This document shows, in pieces, positions 1-13,600 of a stretch of DNA of 64,000 nt. The translations under genes were made by a program, and so were the position numbers. Positions within the stretch are counted from its first letter, which is position 1, and each line of letters starts with the position of its first letter. Source of the stretch: Laetiporus sulphureus 93-53 (taxonomy: Eukaryota; Basidiomycota; Agaricomycetes; Polyporales; Laetiporaceae); the NCBI RefSeq assembly GCF_001632365.1, contig NW_024468550.1, positions 288,888 through 352,887 on the forward strand. Reading direction: 5' to 3'. The notes under the pieces are model-generated. The model was not told where the DNA came from. It saw only the letters and a program-made list of their open reading frames with translations, and did not search any database.

Positions 1-336
1 GCTATTGGGAAGGAAGTGTGTCAGAATCTGATTGAAAGTATGCCAAGGAGGGTGCATGCAGTGGTGAAGGCAAAGGGAGGCTATACCAAGTACTGAAAGT
101 ACAAGTTTTATAGAACCTGGATATGTGCCACAAAACTGTTGATAAGAGTGACCCTCGAAGATTAGTAAATATCTTGGGATCAAAATATGATAAAAATATG
201 ATTAAGACTGCATTGGAAAGCCATGATGATACGCTTTCCAATGAGTTCTTATACAATGTAGTTGACCCATTGGTTGAGGAGATATTCACTATACAAGTCG
301 AAGTGAGCAATCTTATCAACAGTTTTGTGGGTCACT
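1..336. other. AT-rich sequence before the repeat array
   Basis: Two short overlapping open frames on opposite strands (105 aa minus, 76 aa plus) lie here, but neither shows a recognisable motif or a plausible splice context. I see nothing that supports a gene. The stretch abuts the outer end of the first foldback element. Confidence 0.4.
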
Positions 337-1475
337 GTAAACCTGAGTATTAACCTCTGTAGCTTAGTACTAGCTTGGTATATGAAAACAAGTGTGTGAC
401 ATAGTCACAATATTTTCATCATCTTTGATCAAAAAAGAGTGAAGAAAGATTTTAAAACTTTTCATCATAGTTTTGTATGAGAGATTGTCAAATGATTGAA
501 GAAATAATTATTGATATTGCATCCAATCTCCCTTTCAATCTTTTCATCATCTTTGACAATAAAAGATGTTATAAATATTCTAAACACTTTTATCACAAAT
601 TGACAGTGAAGATGCTTTAAAGATTTGAACTTTTTCTCCACTATTTTTATCATCTTTTACCTCAAATTATTGATTGCTTCACCCAGTAGATTGGATCTTG
701 ATTGGGCTCATGATTTTGATCAATATGCAGTGGGGTAGCTCTGACTGGATAGTTGATCTTGATTGCATGAAGTTGGGACTCAGTAATTGTCATGGAGCTG
801 TGACACTGAGACTGATTTGCAGGCTTATCTGATGAGTTTGGGATCAGCTTCAGTTGAATGCGAGATATCTGATCACAACCTCACTCTAGTGAAGAAGATG
901 TGAAATGACAGAAATGAGTGAATATGAACCTTCATGGAAGTGCAATTTCTGAAAGATAGGGGAAGTGACATAGCATGGAAATGAATTAGTGATGTTACTG
1001 GTTGACAAGCCAGCGAAATACTGATAAGGTAATAGAAGTTCTAGATGGGTGCTTCAACATATTTGAGAAGGGCTTGTAGCAAGTGCTGAGATGTTGTGTA
1101 ACACTGCGAGCAGTAGCAGACCACACTGGATGAAGCAATCAATAATTTGAGGTGAAAGATGATAAAAATATCGAAGAAAAAGTTCAAATCTTTTAAGCAT
1201 CTTCACTGTCAATTTGTGATAAAAGTGTTCAAAATATTGTTAACATCATTTGTTGTGAAAGATGATGAACAGATTGAAAGGAGATTGCATGAAATATTAA
1301 TAATCATTTTTTCAATCATTTTATGATCTTTCATACAAAACTATGATGAAAAGTTTCAAAATCTTTTTTCACTCTTTTTTGATCAAAGATGATGAAAATA
1401 TTGTGACTATGTCACACCCTTGTTTTCATATACCAAGCTAGTACTAAGATATGGAGGTTAATAATCAGATTTATA
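337..1475. mobile_element. Foldback-type element 1 with long inverted arms
   Basis: The left arm (about 337-688) and right arm (about 1132-1475) are near reverse complements of each other over roughly 340 bp. They start with a shared tract that includes the small palindrome GTGACATAGTCAC at 396-408 and its counterpart near 1403-1415, and they end at a CAATCAATAATTTGAGG-type motif. The 440-bp centre has no coding potential. This is the architecture of a non-autonomous foldback or long-TIR DNA transposon. I cannot assign a superfamily, because no transposase is present and the outer ends grade into TAGTACTA repeats, which hides any target duplication. Confidence 0.75.
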
Positions 1476-1810
1476 TGTTAACACTATACTAGCACTATAG
1501 TCAAAAGAGTAGTACTAAGATTCTAATGTTAGCAGTATGCTAGTACTAAGATTCAAATGCTAGTACTATGCTAGCATTGAGCTAGTACCAAAGTCTGAAT
1601 GCTAATACTATGCTAGTATTAAGGTCTGAAGGTTAGTACTATGCTAGCATTGAGCTAGTACTAAAGTCTGAATGTGAATACTTTGCTAGTATTAAGGTCT
1701 GAAGGTTAGTACTATGCTAGTACTATGCTAGTACTAAGCTAGTGCTACATACTAGCATATAGTTAGCATTAGAATCTAAGCAATATTTTCTGCTCATAAC
1801 ACTAGCATAG
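1476..1810. repeat. TAGTACTA/CTAGCAT-type degenerate short repeats
   Basis: The stretch is built from degenerate units such as TAGTACTATGCTAGCATTGAGC interspersed with AAGGTCTGAA, repeated many times. The unit contains CTAG- and GTAC-centred palindromes. It separates foldback elements 1 and 2, and the same repeat type reappears at 2350-2612 and 3531-3921. Confidence 0.75.
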
Positions 1811-2350
1811 TGTTCACATATAAATCTGAGTATTTACCTTCATATCCTAGTGTTAGCTTCTATACAATGATAAGGGCATGACATAGTTGCAATATGTTCA
1901 TTGTCTTTGACAACAAAATAAAACAATTTAAAATGCTTTCATCATAGCTTTTTGAACATTTTATAGAATGATTGAAGAAACAATCATTAATATTTTATTC
2001 TTAAAAATATTATAAATCACTTTATAACAAATTGTCAGTAAAGTTTCTTATAAAATTTGTCAAATTTCTTTCACTGTTTTTACCATTTTTCACCTCAAAC
2101 TATTAGAAGCTTCATTTTTACTGTTAAATTGTGATCAAAGAATTTCAAATACTTCTAACATTTTCAATCAAACATGATGAAAAGATTGAAAGGAATAGAA
2201 TAAATATTAGCAGTCATTGTTTTAATTCATTACAATCTTTCAGACAAAGTTATAACAAAATGATTTACCTTTTTCTGTTAAAGATAATAAATATATTGTG
2301 ATGATCTCACACTATTATCATTCTATACTAAGCCAGTACAAATATATTAA
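1811..2350. mobile_element. Foldback element 2, degenerate, lacking most of the centre
   Basis: The left part begins with the same ATATAAATCTGAGTATT tract as element 1, and a diverged copy of the inverted arm follows to about 2110. The right part (about 2120-2350) is a diverged reverse complement ending near TCTATACTAAGCCAG. The 440-bp centre of element 1 is reduced to almost nothing, so this copy is close to a perfect stem with a minimal loop. Confidence 0.6.
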
Positions 2351-2612
2351 AGTTGATATACAGGCTCAAAGTTATTGCTATGCTACTGCTAACATTTAAA
2401 TCTTGATACTAACTTCAGAATCTAGTACTAGCTTAGTACTATTATAAGTGCTAACATTGAAATTTTAGTACTCATCGTCAGATGTTAGTGCTAGCATAGC
2501 ACTAGCATAGTATTAACATTGAGACATTAGTAGCAGCTTAGTACTATGTAGCATGCTGCTTACTTTAAGAGCTTAATATTATCCTCTTGACTAGAATACT
2601 GGTGTAGTGCTA
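2351..2612. repeat. TAGTACTA-type degenerate repeats, second block
   Basis: The same GTACTAGCTTAGTACTA-like units as in 1476-1810 occur here between foldback elements 2 and 3. No coding potential is visible. Confidence 0.65.
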
Positions 2613-3530
2613 ACATATAAATGTGAGCATTAAACTCCATGTCCTAGTTCCAGCCTAGCATATGATAACAAGGATGTGACATAGTCACAATATGTTTATC
2701 ATTTCTAACAAAACATTTTAAAAGATTTTAAAACTATTTATTATAATGTTATCTGAGAGATTATAAAATAATTAGAAAATGATTATCTATCTTTATCTAA
2801 TTTTCTTGCAATGTTTTCATCATTCTTTAGCAGAAAAGATGTTAAATATTACAAATTCTTTTATCAAAATTGAGACTAAAGATGCTTAAAAGATTTGAAT
2901 TTTTTTTATTATCTCTGTGATCTTTCATCTTTAATTATTGATTACTTCACCCAATGATAGGTAGAAAGCAACATTAAGTTATTAGAGAGCATGAAGTTCA
3001 GAACTACCATGAGAAATGAGTGCTAGACTGAATGCTTGCTTTCTAATGACTTGATGGTGCCTTGTAGCTATCACTCAGAGAGCAATAAAAAAACACTGCT
3101 AACATCAGAGTTCTGAGAGAAAAATGATGATGTGTAGTATTTTTAAAGCAGAGTCAAACTGCAACATACAGGTTGTGTAACACTGGATGAAACAATCAAT
3201 AATTTCAGGTGAAAAATGGTAAAAATATTGAAGAAAAAGTTCAAATCTTTCAGCATCTTTACTGTCAATTTGTGATAAAAGAACTCAAAATATTATTAAC
3301 ATCTTTTCTTGTTAAAGATGATGAAAAGATTGGAAAACATTTGGATGACATATGAACAATTATTTTTCAATTATTTTACAATCTTTTGAACAAAGTTATG
3401 ATTAAAAGTTTCAAAATCTTTTTGCATTCTTTTCTTATCAAATTTAATGAACATATTGTGACCATGTCACATCATTATCATTCTACACTAAGCCATTGAT
3501 AGAATATAAAGGTTAATACTTAGATCCAAA
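2613..3530. mobile_element. Foldback element 3
   Basis: The left arm (about 2613-2955) contains GGATGTGACATAGTCACAAT, and the right arm (about 3185-3530) is its diverged reverse complement. The centre is about 230 bp and non-coding. The arms match those of element 1 at clearly reduced identity, so the copies are old relative to one another. Confidence 0.65.
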
Positions 3531-3921
3531 TGTTAGTGCTATCTCTTGAAGCCTTAGTACTAGCATAGTACTAACCTTCAGACTATAGTACTAGCTTGAT
3601 ACTACATTTGGACCTTAGTACTAGCATGGTACTAATGTTTAGACCTTAGTACTAACATTTGAACCTTAGTACTAGCTTAGTGCTAGCATTGCACTAACCT
3701 CCAGACCTTAGTATTAGCTTGATATAGCATAGTACTAGCATTCAGACCTTAGTACTAGCATTTAGATCTTAGTACTGGGATAGTACTAGCCTTTAGACCT
3801 TAGTAATAGCATAGTACTAACCTTTAAACCTTATACTAGCATAGTACTGGTATTTAAATCTTAGTATTAGCATACTGCTAACATTAGAATCTTAGTATCA
3901 CTCTTCTAATCATAGTACTAG
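3531..3921. repeat. TAGTACTA-type degenerate repeats, third and best-preserved block
   Basis: At least a dozen units resembling CCTTAGTACTAGCATAGTAC, often followed by TAACCTTTAGA or a similar spacer, are arranged head to tail with variable spacing. This block links element 3 to the orphan arm at 3922-4280. Confidence 0.7.
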
Positions 3922-4280
3922 CTAACATAAAAACCTGAGTATTAACCTCCATATCTTAGTACCAGCTTAGTATATGGTAATAAGGGTGTGACATAGTGAT
4001 AATATTTTCATTATCTTTGATCAAAAAAGAGTAAAAAAAGATTTTGAAACTTTTCATCATAATTTTACATAAAAGATTGTAAAATGATTAAAGAAATGAT
4101 TATTGATATTTCATCTAATTTTCTTTCGATCTTTTTATCATCTTTCACAATAAAAGATGTTAAAAATATTTTAAATACTTTTATCACAAATTGACAGTGA
4201 AGATGCTTAAAACATTTGAACTTTTTCTTCAATATTTTTATCATCTTTCATCTCATATTATTGATTGCTTCACTGGGTGT
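3922..4280. mobile_element. Orphan left arm of a foldback element (element 4)
   Basis: The stretch contains the complete left-arm sequence, from AAAACCTGAGTATTAACCTC through GGGTGTGACATAGTGATAAT to ATTATTGATTGCTTCAC. No matching right arm follows. The similarity stops near 4280 and unrelated AT-rich DNA begins, so this copy is truncated. Confidence 0.65.
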
Positions 4281-7200
4281 AAGCTGTCAGCAAGGACAGT
4301 ATAAAAGTAGCACAATATTATTGTGTTATTTGAAATCTATGAGTTATATGATACAGAAAAGCAGCTTGATGCTTGAGCCGCAGTTTTAACTTATACTCAA
4401 ACAACTTTCAGCTCTGCTTTTCTTCATATTTTCATACACATAAAAGAGATAAATCTATGATTGAGCATCATTCTGGACTTTTAATTGTAGCTTTTTTAAT
4501 TTCACTGCTTACAGTTCTTCTCATTTAGATTTGATCAATGTGAAGTGGGTATACATTTTTATATATTGTCTGCACAATTTATAATTGAACAGAATTAACC
4601 TGAGTATATGTATGTATTGTATTGAAGCTAAACATACATGAATGTTTCAACATTCATGTATATAGCTGTGGTTGTAGTAGTCATAAATACTATCAAATCT
4701 ATGACTACAAGTAAATATTGTTATCAATGTAATCTATCATGTTTTTATAACAACAGTTTATCAAATCTTCAGTGTGAACTATGAGGAATAATTCAATGTC
4801 ACCAATGCTATGACTCAAAAGTGAGCACCACAAAGGTCCAAATAACAAATTTAGCTGTTACAGTGCATATATACATACATGATCACTAAGTTGTGATTTA
4901 ATTGTATAAGCTGTACATTGCATAAGCATTTGAACATGTCACTCATTCCTCTTTACATAGGTTTCCTGTCATCCAGCATATTACACATGATGTATGCTAA
5001 CTCATTCATCTACATGATTGCTGTTCTAATATCTACTGTACTTTCATAGATGTTTTTTTTTTCATTTTGCATCATGCTCTTTGATATTGTCTCATTTCAT
5101 TCCTGATGGCTGTTATAATTTTTGCTATATGTTATTCCAGAGGCAGTTGTTTTTATTAGCTACTTTACCTTCATGCATTGATTATGTTCTGGTGCACTGC
5201 CTTCCTTATTATTAGTTGACAGTTTTGAGCATGCATAAGTCACATTGCATTCAGGCTACAGAACCCCTTCAGTGAAGAATGCTACTCAATGATCATGCAT
5301 TTATTTAATGAATGATCTCATCAGTTTCTCAATGTTGTTCAGATCTTCCCATTTACTTTTACCATGATCTGCAGTCACCTTCAGGAGAATACAGCTTGCT
5401 AATTTAAGTAACTCTTCATGGTCAGTATATAAGTGTTGAATTTGCAGTGTTGTACATTCTGATATCATTCATTGCTCATCAATTTTCATTTCAATGTCTA
5501 AAAATGTTGCTCATCTGCATTGCATAGATCATAATTCATGGAGACATGCTTGAAATGGTCTAGAAGCCACTCCTCTTAAGCATCAATGCAGTTCAGAATG
5601 TTCATCTACAATCACAGTGTTTAACTTTGTCAATGATGGTTTACACACCATCAAATTTTATTTTCTTCTTGGCTCTCAACCACCACTATCACCATGGGTG
5701 ACTACAGCTATTTGAGGAATTCAGCCCTCACCCATACCCATTCATGATCATGGAGGACCTGAAAGCCCCTTCAATGACATTTCATGTCCACTGAGCTCTT
5801 CTGTGCTGAGCACACCAGTTGCTCCATAAGCCCCCCTCTCACACCTTTCAATCCAGCATCAAACATGCATGCCCAGTGCAATCATTGGTCACCTACTTAC
5901 CATCTTTACCCAATGTGCTCATCTCTCTGTTTGTCACATTGCATGCCCGCACTGAATACAGAACTCCCATGCAGGCCTAGCAACACTTAAATATAGGGGA
6001 TCAGTTTTTTAATTCAGCCTGCTACTGTCACAGTATTAAGTGGCACCTTTCTTTTTGCACCAATAAAGTCATCATTCAGCAACCACAAGTGGTTATTCAG
6101 ATGCCAACCTTCATATTGGTCTCACAAAGTGGATACTCAGGCAAACAGCACAATACCACCACATACATCACGGATATGACTGTGTCTACCACATGACCAC
6201 CAAGCGCCCATGATTCAGCCGCTCAGTCACGTGACACTGGCCACTTGCCCTATTCAGAAGTTATCAGGTGTTGGTCACGTGACACCAGGCCACTTGCCCA
6301 GAATGAAAATCTTTGACCCACAATAGGCCTACCCATGCTCATTGGACCATCAAGCTAGCAAGCACCCAATTCGCTGCTCAATAGCAGCACCAACTACATG
6401 GCTGCCAAATAGTAGCACCAGCATTAGAATATATGCTATGGCAGAACTGCCATTGGCTACTCAATAAGTGGCACCACTTCAGCTACTCAAATAGTGGTAC
6501 TACCTTTAGGCAATTATCTCATTGGGTAAAGTAGGATTACCTTGGCATATCCATGGCCTTTATAGATAGTTGCTATAGCAAAGTCCAGAACCATTACTGG
6601 TTTTGGCGATATGTTCACATGTAGACAGGACAGGACCCCAGTAAGTACACCATAGTTAGGGTACCCAGGGTCCACCACTACATATATATAAGCACATGAG
6701 GATCTAAGGAAAGACCTTAGATTCATTCACCTATTTCATGCAGCCTAACAGCCAATTCACCCCCTTGTTGTGAGCATAAGGCTAAGGGCCCTTTGAGCCT
6801 CTTTTTTAGGCTGCATGTCACTGCATGCCTGGTTTGACCCTACCTGGGCAAACCCCTTTTTATGTAGGTCACTGAATGCTGGCAAGCACCTTGCTGCCAT
6901 TTTCTTGCCTTAGGGCACAGGATCTAATGCGCTGTGACAGCTACGTGATAGAGTTCACTGCATGTCATCTCTCACCTATTGTCAACTTCACAGTTTTGTC
7001 TCCTCCCCTTCCCTTCCTCCCCACCTCTACCTCAACATCTCTTTGAACATCTGCTCTCTCACCCTTCAGCCTGCCATCATGATCTCTACTAACTCTGATC
7101 AAGCCAGATCCCTCCACAAAGTCTGAAGGTTAACTACCCCTCAGCAATGCACCTGGAGAAATGTGGTTCAATTTGGTGGGAGTATCTTGAAAATTCAATT

Positions 7201-10200
7201 TCCCTTACAAAGAATGGTGTCTGATCAACGAACTGGCTGTGGCTGCATTTGAAGTGATCGTGCACATGTACATATATGCCAGTTCGTTGACAGTTTGCAA
7301 GAACCATGACACAGTTTACCCTACTATATGCTTGCTCTGCTATGTCCATGGGGACCTAGATACTGCATGCTAAACTTCCTTCACCCTACATTTACTCATA
7401 GTCCTATGCATGACCATCACTTGTACATTCATCTTCAACACTGCCTTCCATGGTGTATAAATATTGTATTTGAAAAAAAAAACACCATCACATCAGATGA
7501 CTGTAACATTTTGACTAATCTATATTAAACTGCTTTTTGATTTTGAGTGAACAGCTGCCGTAGATGGGATGGAAAGATATATGTTCATTAGTGTTGTTGA
7601 TTATATAACCTTAATGCATCACATGGTCAATAAACCTGAGTCTTTCTGTACCTGTGCATGCTAGAGGAATATATACATAGTAGAGTCAGTCATTGACAAA
7701 ACTGGTGGGGGAGGGCTGATAAAAGTTCATATCTGTGAAGCAACCAGGGTATTGACCATATGATAAGGATCAGAGAGTTGAGAGTCAATGTCAATCTAAT
7801 GCACAGTTCTGTGCAGCTGCAACAAATTCATGCTCTATTCACTATGTTTCTTCAAATCCAACAATCATCATGAACATGATCTCAGCATGTCTGACTCATA
7901 TTCTGCAACACCTTGGCTTCTGCTCTTTCACCATCAAAGATAGTGAGCTCATGATAAAGAAAAAAAAATGAAGATGAGGTTTCACCTTCCTCAACATCAG
8001 TGATTTTTATTGTCATTGATGGAGCTGTTCCAGGCAGCAATGCTTCTTCTTTGATAGTGTATGTTTAACTCTGATAGTTAACATAATCTACATTCACTCA
8101 CTGAATAAGCTTTTGATCTTGTGATGAGCAATTCATGATGTGAGAAGACTGGTAAACTATAGAAAAGACAACCAGTCATATTTGTCAGCAGAGTGAAAAT
8201 GATGCTGGATCTGTTTAACAGTGTAATATAAAGGACCTATACACACACCTTGCAGTGAGCCTCTTTGTTATTTGAAACTGGTGATTAGCACCTCTTCATC
8301 CAAGTTTCAATCTAAGTTAAAACATGTCATAGATGACAAGTGATCATGTGGTCCAAAAAAAAACAAATAACCCCACATGCAGCTACTTTTTATGGTTCAA
8401 TATGCATGCTAAATCCAGTTTAGATTTTGTCTCTGGAAATAAATTTGTTTCTGTCACATTCAGGATTATGTATTACAAATCTAGCACTTGACTCATCATA
8501 AAACAAATGAACATCACATTTCATGCTCATGTCTCATGTACAAATTGTAAATATTATCCACAGACTGTGACACTGCTTCAAATATATCTACATGCTCCAA
8601 CTTAGAGGGTGAAAGACTGTTTTGTGATGAATTTACTATGTTATTTTGCCTGTCACACATTTGAAATTTGAAATTTCTGTCCAAGATGTAGGTCAAATGT
8701 TTGATACCAATCAAGTATCACTAAAGCAAATCAGTTTGAGAATTGAAATATACAATGTCAAATTCAATGAACACAAATACTTCGTCCAAAGGCAATACAT
8801 CAAACTGAATTTAGTGTGCATTCATGATAACATTCATATTAACGAAATCTCCTCTTAAGACGCACTCGATATTTGAAAGTGTTTGGATGGTGCTTGATAG
8901 TACCATCATTTTACATTAGTACTAGCTCAAGTTCTTATATCTTAAGCACATACAGTACATACCATCATCCTAAAGATTAGTATTAGTCCAAGTTCTCATA
9001 TTCTTCGTGGCCAAGTCTGCTCAGAGGGCTCTAGCTATAACTCAATGAACAATCTTTATCTCTACCAATTTAAAGGATTACTCACATATTTTCAGCAGCA
9101 AGGGGCTGTATTTGTTGTGAAATAGGCACACAGCTGCATTCTCTAATTTATAAAGTAAGTCTTTGATGGAAGCAATCTGTTGACCATAGCATGGCTGCAT
9201 TTGAGCCCAATCCTCTATATGAGCATTGTCATGCATAGTATAGACAATAGAACAATCAATTGATCATGGTGATTGAGAGGTTAAATTGCACCAATCATTC
9301 TTGTTATATACTTAGAATGAAGGAATAACATATCTGATCAGCTACAAGGAGCACAATATACTGTTGAATTCAAGATGTGACTGATATCTAGATGTGCAGT
9401 GACTTTTCACTTCACTTACAGCAATCCTGATTGTTTTGCAAAAATGCTTTTCTTAGTTTCTGCATAAATCATATTTGTGATATTAAAAACAATGCTTAAT
9501 ATCATCATTTCTTTCTGTTCTTGTATTCTTCATGTGATACAAACCTACATAGTCATGCAGCAAGCTTAAACAACTATCAGCCACACTCAGAGCTGTGGCT
9601 CAGCCATTGAAGGTAAATAAGGTCAATCAATTCACCTTGAAGGCTGAAAACTCAGACTGCACCAACATCTCAAAGAAAGTACCAATTCTATTTACAGAGA
9701 AGGGTTTAGAAATGAACTCAATAGTTTAGCCTTTCACGTCAAGTGAATAATTTTGGAGAAAGGATTGAAAAGAGCTCATATTGCACCTTTTCTAGGCATT
9801 AATTTGCATCTAGCTGCCTATATTAACTCAAAAAATGATAAAATGTCATGGCAGGAAAAAGTTAAAGAAAATCTGAAGTTCTTCACTCATTTCTCATACC
9901 CTAAATTGATACTTTCCTTGAGGTGCAACCGTATGGTGGGCAACATAGTCAAGAAATTATCTATCAGAAAATTTCTTTTAGGGGGTCCAAAAATTTCTCT
10001 CAGGCTGCAGAAATTGTCACATGGTTTTCAGAATTTTTGTCATGTAGCTAAAAATGGCTATGCAAGTGCTTAATCACCTATAGATCATTGGCTCCTGCAC
10101 AGACCATGGCATTATTGCCACTGCCATGTTGCTGCTGCCACTGCTCACTGTCATTATTGTCATCACTCACTGATAGCTTGTGAGTACTCATTCAATTAAG

Positions 10201-10527
10201 TACTCATTCAATTATCATCCATTGTGATGGCACCAGCTACATGATCTCTGCTATTGCTGAAGTTACCACCATTGTTGCCATCACTGCCAACTGCTGAAGT
10301 GCTGACTCCTCACATAATATTAGAGCTTCAGGTGTTTTTATTTCTGTAAACATAGTCTGAGTAGCAAGCACATATCTATTTAGACATATAAATTCTACCT
10401 GGGTTCCATGTATTAAGTATTAAACACCATATCATTTTCAAATGTGCTGTTCACACTGCCTTTTCTGATTTTGTGTGTCATGTTACATATATCATGTCAA
10501 TATCCATAAGTATTCTAAGCCTGCCTT
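4281..10527. other. Gene-free AT-rich interval
   Basis: The longest open frames are about 106 aa or shorter and show no motif. I find no spliceable gene, no RNA gene and no transposase remnant. The only local structure is a pair of short direct repeats at about 6224-6250 and 6275-6301, each containing the palindrome GTCACGTGAC followed by a GGCCACTTGCCC-like tail. Composition and lack of coding are like the rest of the first 28 kb. Confidence 0.6.
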
Positions 10528-10553
10528 ACTCTGTGTTTTTTTTTTTTTTTTTT
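10528..10553. repeat. 3' target-site duplication plus poly(A) tail of the LINE
   Basis: ACTCTGTG followed by 18 T lies at the 3' end of the minus-strand element. ACTCTGTGTTTT is repeated at 16356-16367 beyond the 5' end. The four T residues are shared between duplication and tail, so the duplication is 8 to 12 bp. Confidence 0.85.
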
Positions 10554-10692
10554 GTACATTTATTTCTATATCGCGCTATGCGCAGTTGGAAGAGTGCTAA
10601 TACAGGAGTGAAACTGCACGAGGAAGTGTCGACGTGTAGACTATGAGTAAAGAAAGGGATTGGTCACATAAGTGCCGTGAGGGTAAGGCATA

Positions 10693-13600
10693 TCAGCCAG
10701 GGTCCAGAGGCACGAGGGCCACGGCGGAGAAAACGGGTGTGGTAGAAATGAAAGCGATGAGGCGATGAAGGCCGATGGGGTGGTGCCAAAGCCAACGCAA
10801 ATCCAGGAGGGTGGGCTTGGGGTTTCGGAAGAGCAGGTGCCTTGCGTGCACATGCCTCGGGCAGCGCAGCATGACGTGGGTGCGGGTGCTGGGGGTGGTT
10901 AGATCGCATACACAGGGTGCACCATGGAAGTGACGAGCAGGGCCCACCGTCCCAAATTGAGAAGAGAAGTAAGCGGCCAGGTAGCCGTAGCCCGTTAAGG
11001 CTTGGGTGAGCCTGGCTTCGACGTCGTGTTCATAATATTTAGAAGTGAAAACGGGGTGGAGCGTCTGGGAAGGCAGGGATGGCCACGAGGACTGTATTGC
11101 AGTGGGTCGATCGGTATAACGGAACTCGGTTTGCCAGGAGGTGGTTGCTCGCTCGTGCGCCCAGCGCCGGATCCACGTTAAGGTGGGTAGGACACTATCG
11201 GGTAGGGACGTGCCTTCCTTGGCTAGCCGGTCCACCACCTCATTACCCAGTACACCCGTATGCCCGGGAACCCATAGCAGCAAAATGGTCAAAAGTGGGT
11301 ATTGCTCCATGAGAGGAGCGAGAAGTGCCCGAAAGCAAAGGGAAAAGGGCTGGCCACTGTGTGGGTGCAGCGACAGGACATTGGACAGGGCAGCGCGGTT
11401 GTCCGCGCAGAGGTAAATGTGGGTGATCATGGGGTAGGTTGCCAGAAAACCGGCAAAGTGGCTGGCGACCGCCGCCATTGCGAAGAGTTCTGCGTCATAC
11501 ACCTCGGCCTGGTGACCCATGCCCCAAGCCCACTCGTACTTTATCGCACCCTGGTGAATGATACACGCACCTGCACCTGCTCGTCAGTTCCACGGGGCGG
11601 GGTCGGGCTGGGTGATCTGGGAGCCATCGGTGAAGACTCATAGGGCATCAGGGAGAGGAATGGAAGAGTGCAACAGAGGAAAAAAAAATGAACGTAGGTA
11701 CTCCTTGGAGCCGTCTTTGGTAGGCGGAGGGACGCAGATGTGAACCCTCTCGTTCCACGGATGCTCAGGATCCCAGGGCGGCTGCAACCAGAGGAGAAGG
11801 CACACCGCCCACTTGGACAGGGTTTGTTCGAGCACATCCACTGCGCTGATGCCGTGGCAGATAGGGATGGTGGGGTTGAGGAGTGAGAAATTGGGCGGGT
11901 GGACAGCGCAGTTGGCCGCCAGGCAGTGGGTCACTGGATGGGACTCCAAGAGGGTGAGGAGGTGTGCTGCGGCAAGGCCATTGAGCTTGTCGAGCTGGTG
12001 TTTCATCGGCAGGACGCTGGATATTAGGTTGAGGACGTGGTGGGGGGTAGACCGCCACGCTCCCATAAACCACTGCAGTGCATCGTTTTGTACCTGTTGC
12101 AAAGGTTGAAAAAGTGAGCGTGGGCCCCGCGGGTTATACCACACGGGGCTACCAAAGGTGAGAATGGGAAGGATGGTGGTAAGGTAAAGCAAATGGGCTT
12201 GCGCGACCATCATGCCTCGCTGTGTGTTGGCAAGCATGCAGAAAGCAGCAACGCGGGATGATGCCCTGGCTGCCATGACTCGAATGTGGTGGGTGAAGGT
12301 TAGGCGTCGGTCATACCAGATGCCGAGCCAGCGCAAATATGAAGCAGGTTGAATGGTTATATCCCACCCATCCCACTGAACCCGCAGGGGGGTTGACGTC
12401 AAGGGAGCGTCTCGGGGAGGTAAAGTGCATAAGCTCGGTTTTCGCCATACCAATGGTCAGCCCAAGCTGGTGAAGCGTGGTGCCCACACTAGGTAAAGTG
12501 CGTTGGATGATGGCAGTGTTCTCGTTCAGCAAGGGAGAAACAATAAGGAGGGCAAAATCGTCTACGTAGCCTGCCGTAGACTGCTGGGGGTGCGCGAACA
12601 GATCAAGATTCACATACAGCGGGGAAGAGTATATAGTAGAAAGGACGGGCGACAGAGGCGATCCCTGTGGGATGCTGAGTGCAGCGACGTGGTAAGATGG
12701 ACCCAGCTCAGAATTGAGTTTGGGCTACACGGTGCGTGAGAAAAGGAATGACATGGTCCAAAGGACCTTATTGGTGGGAAAGCCCAAAGAAAGGAGAGCA
12801 GAGTGAAGGACATCGTGGCGAATGTTATTGTAATAGCCTTCGACGTCCATACACAGTAAGGTAGCGGAGAAACCGTTTTCCCATGCAGTGCATACATGAT
12901 GCATCAGAGTGACTCCCACATCCACGACGGAGTGTTGGCCCCGCCCACCAAACTGCGAGCCGGGTACAAGATTGTGAGCACCAATTTGAAAGTTGAAATG
13001 GGCAGCAACCACTTTTTCCAGGACCTTGCTCAGGGTTTCTAAGAGCGCTATTGGTCAGTGGGACTTGGGTGCGGTGTAATCCGCCTTGCCCGGTTTGGGC
13101 AGGTACACAACCGCCGCAGCCCGAAGTGGGGCGGGGAGGTAACCCAGGTGCAAAGAAGAGGATAGAAAAAGAAAAAGAGCATGATGCGCACCAGACCGCC
13201 AGACCCATTTTAGGAGCTGCCATGACACTCTGGAGATGCCAGGTGCTGAATAGTTAGATGCAGCCTCAATGGCGGTAGTTACTTCAGTGATAAGGAGGGG
13301 GCGGTCTGGGTGCGCTGCCGGAGGCGTAGAGGTAAAGAGAGGAGGCAGATCAGGCAAAGGCGGAGACACCAGAAAATAGAAACGTGTGAGTAGACGACCC
13401 GCATCAGCAGGAAGAGAGCCAGTCTCCCCGTCCGTGCGGATGACAGGTAGTGGGGGTGCCCGCACTCCTTTGGTCCAGGAGGCGAGCCGCCAGGGGTTGG
13501 TGTGCTGGAGTTGCACGACTGCCTCCCGAGTCCAGTCCTTCCGAGCTTGTCAGATGGTGGCCGAGAGTGTGGCTTTGGCTTCTCGCCTCTCCTCACGAGT

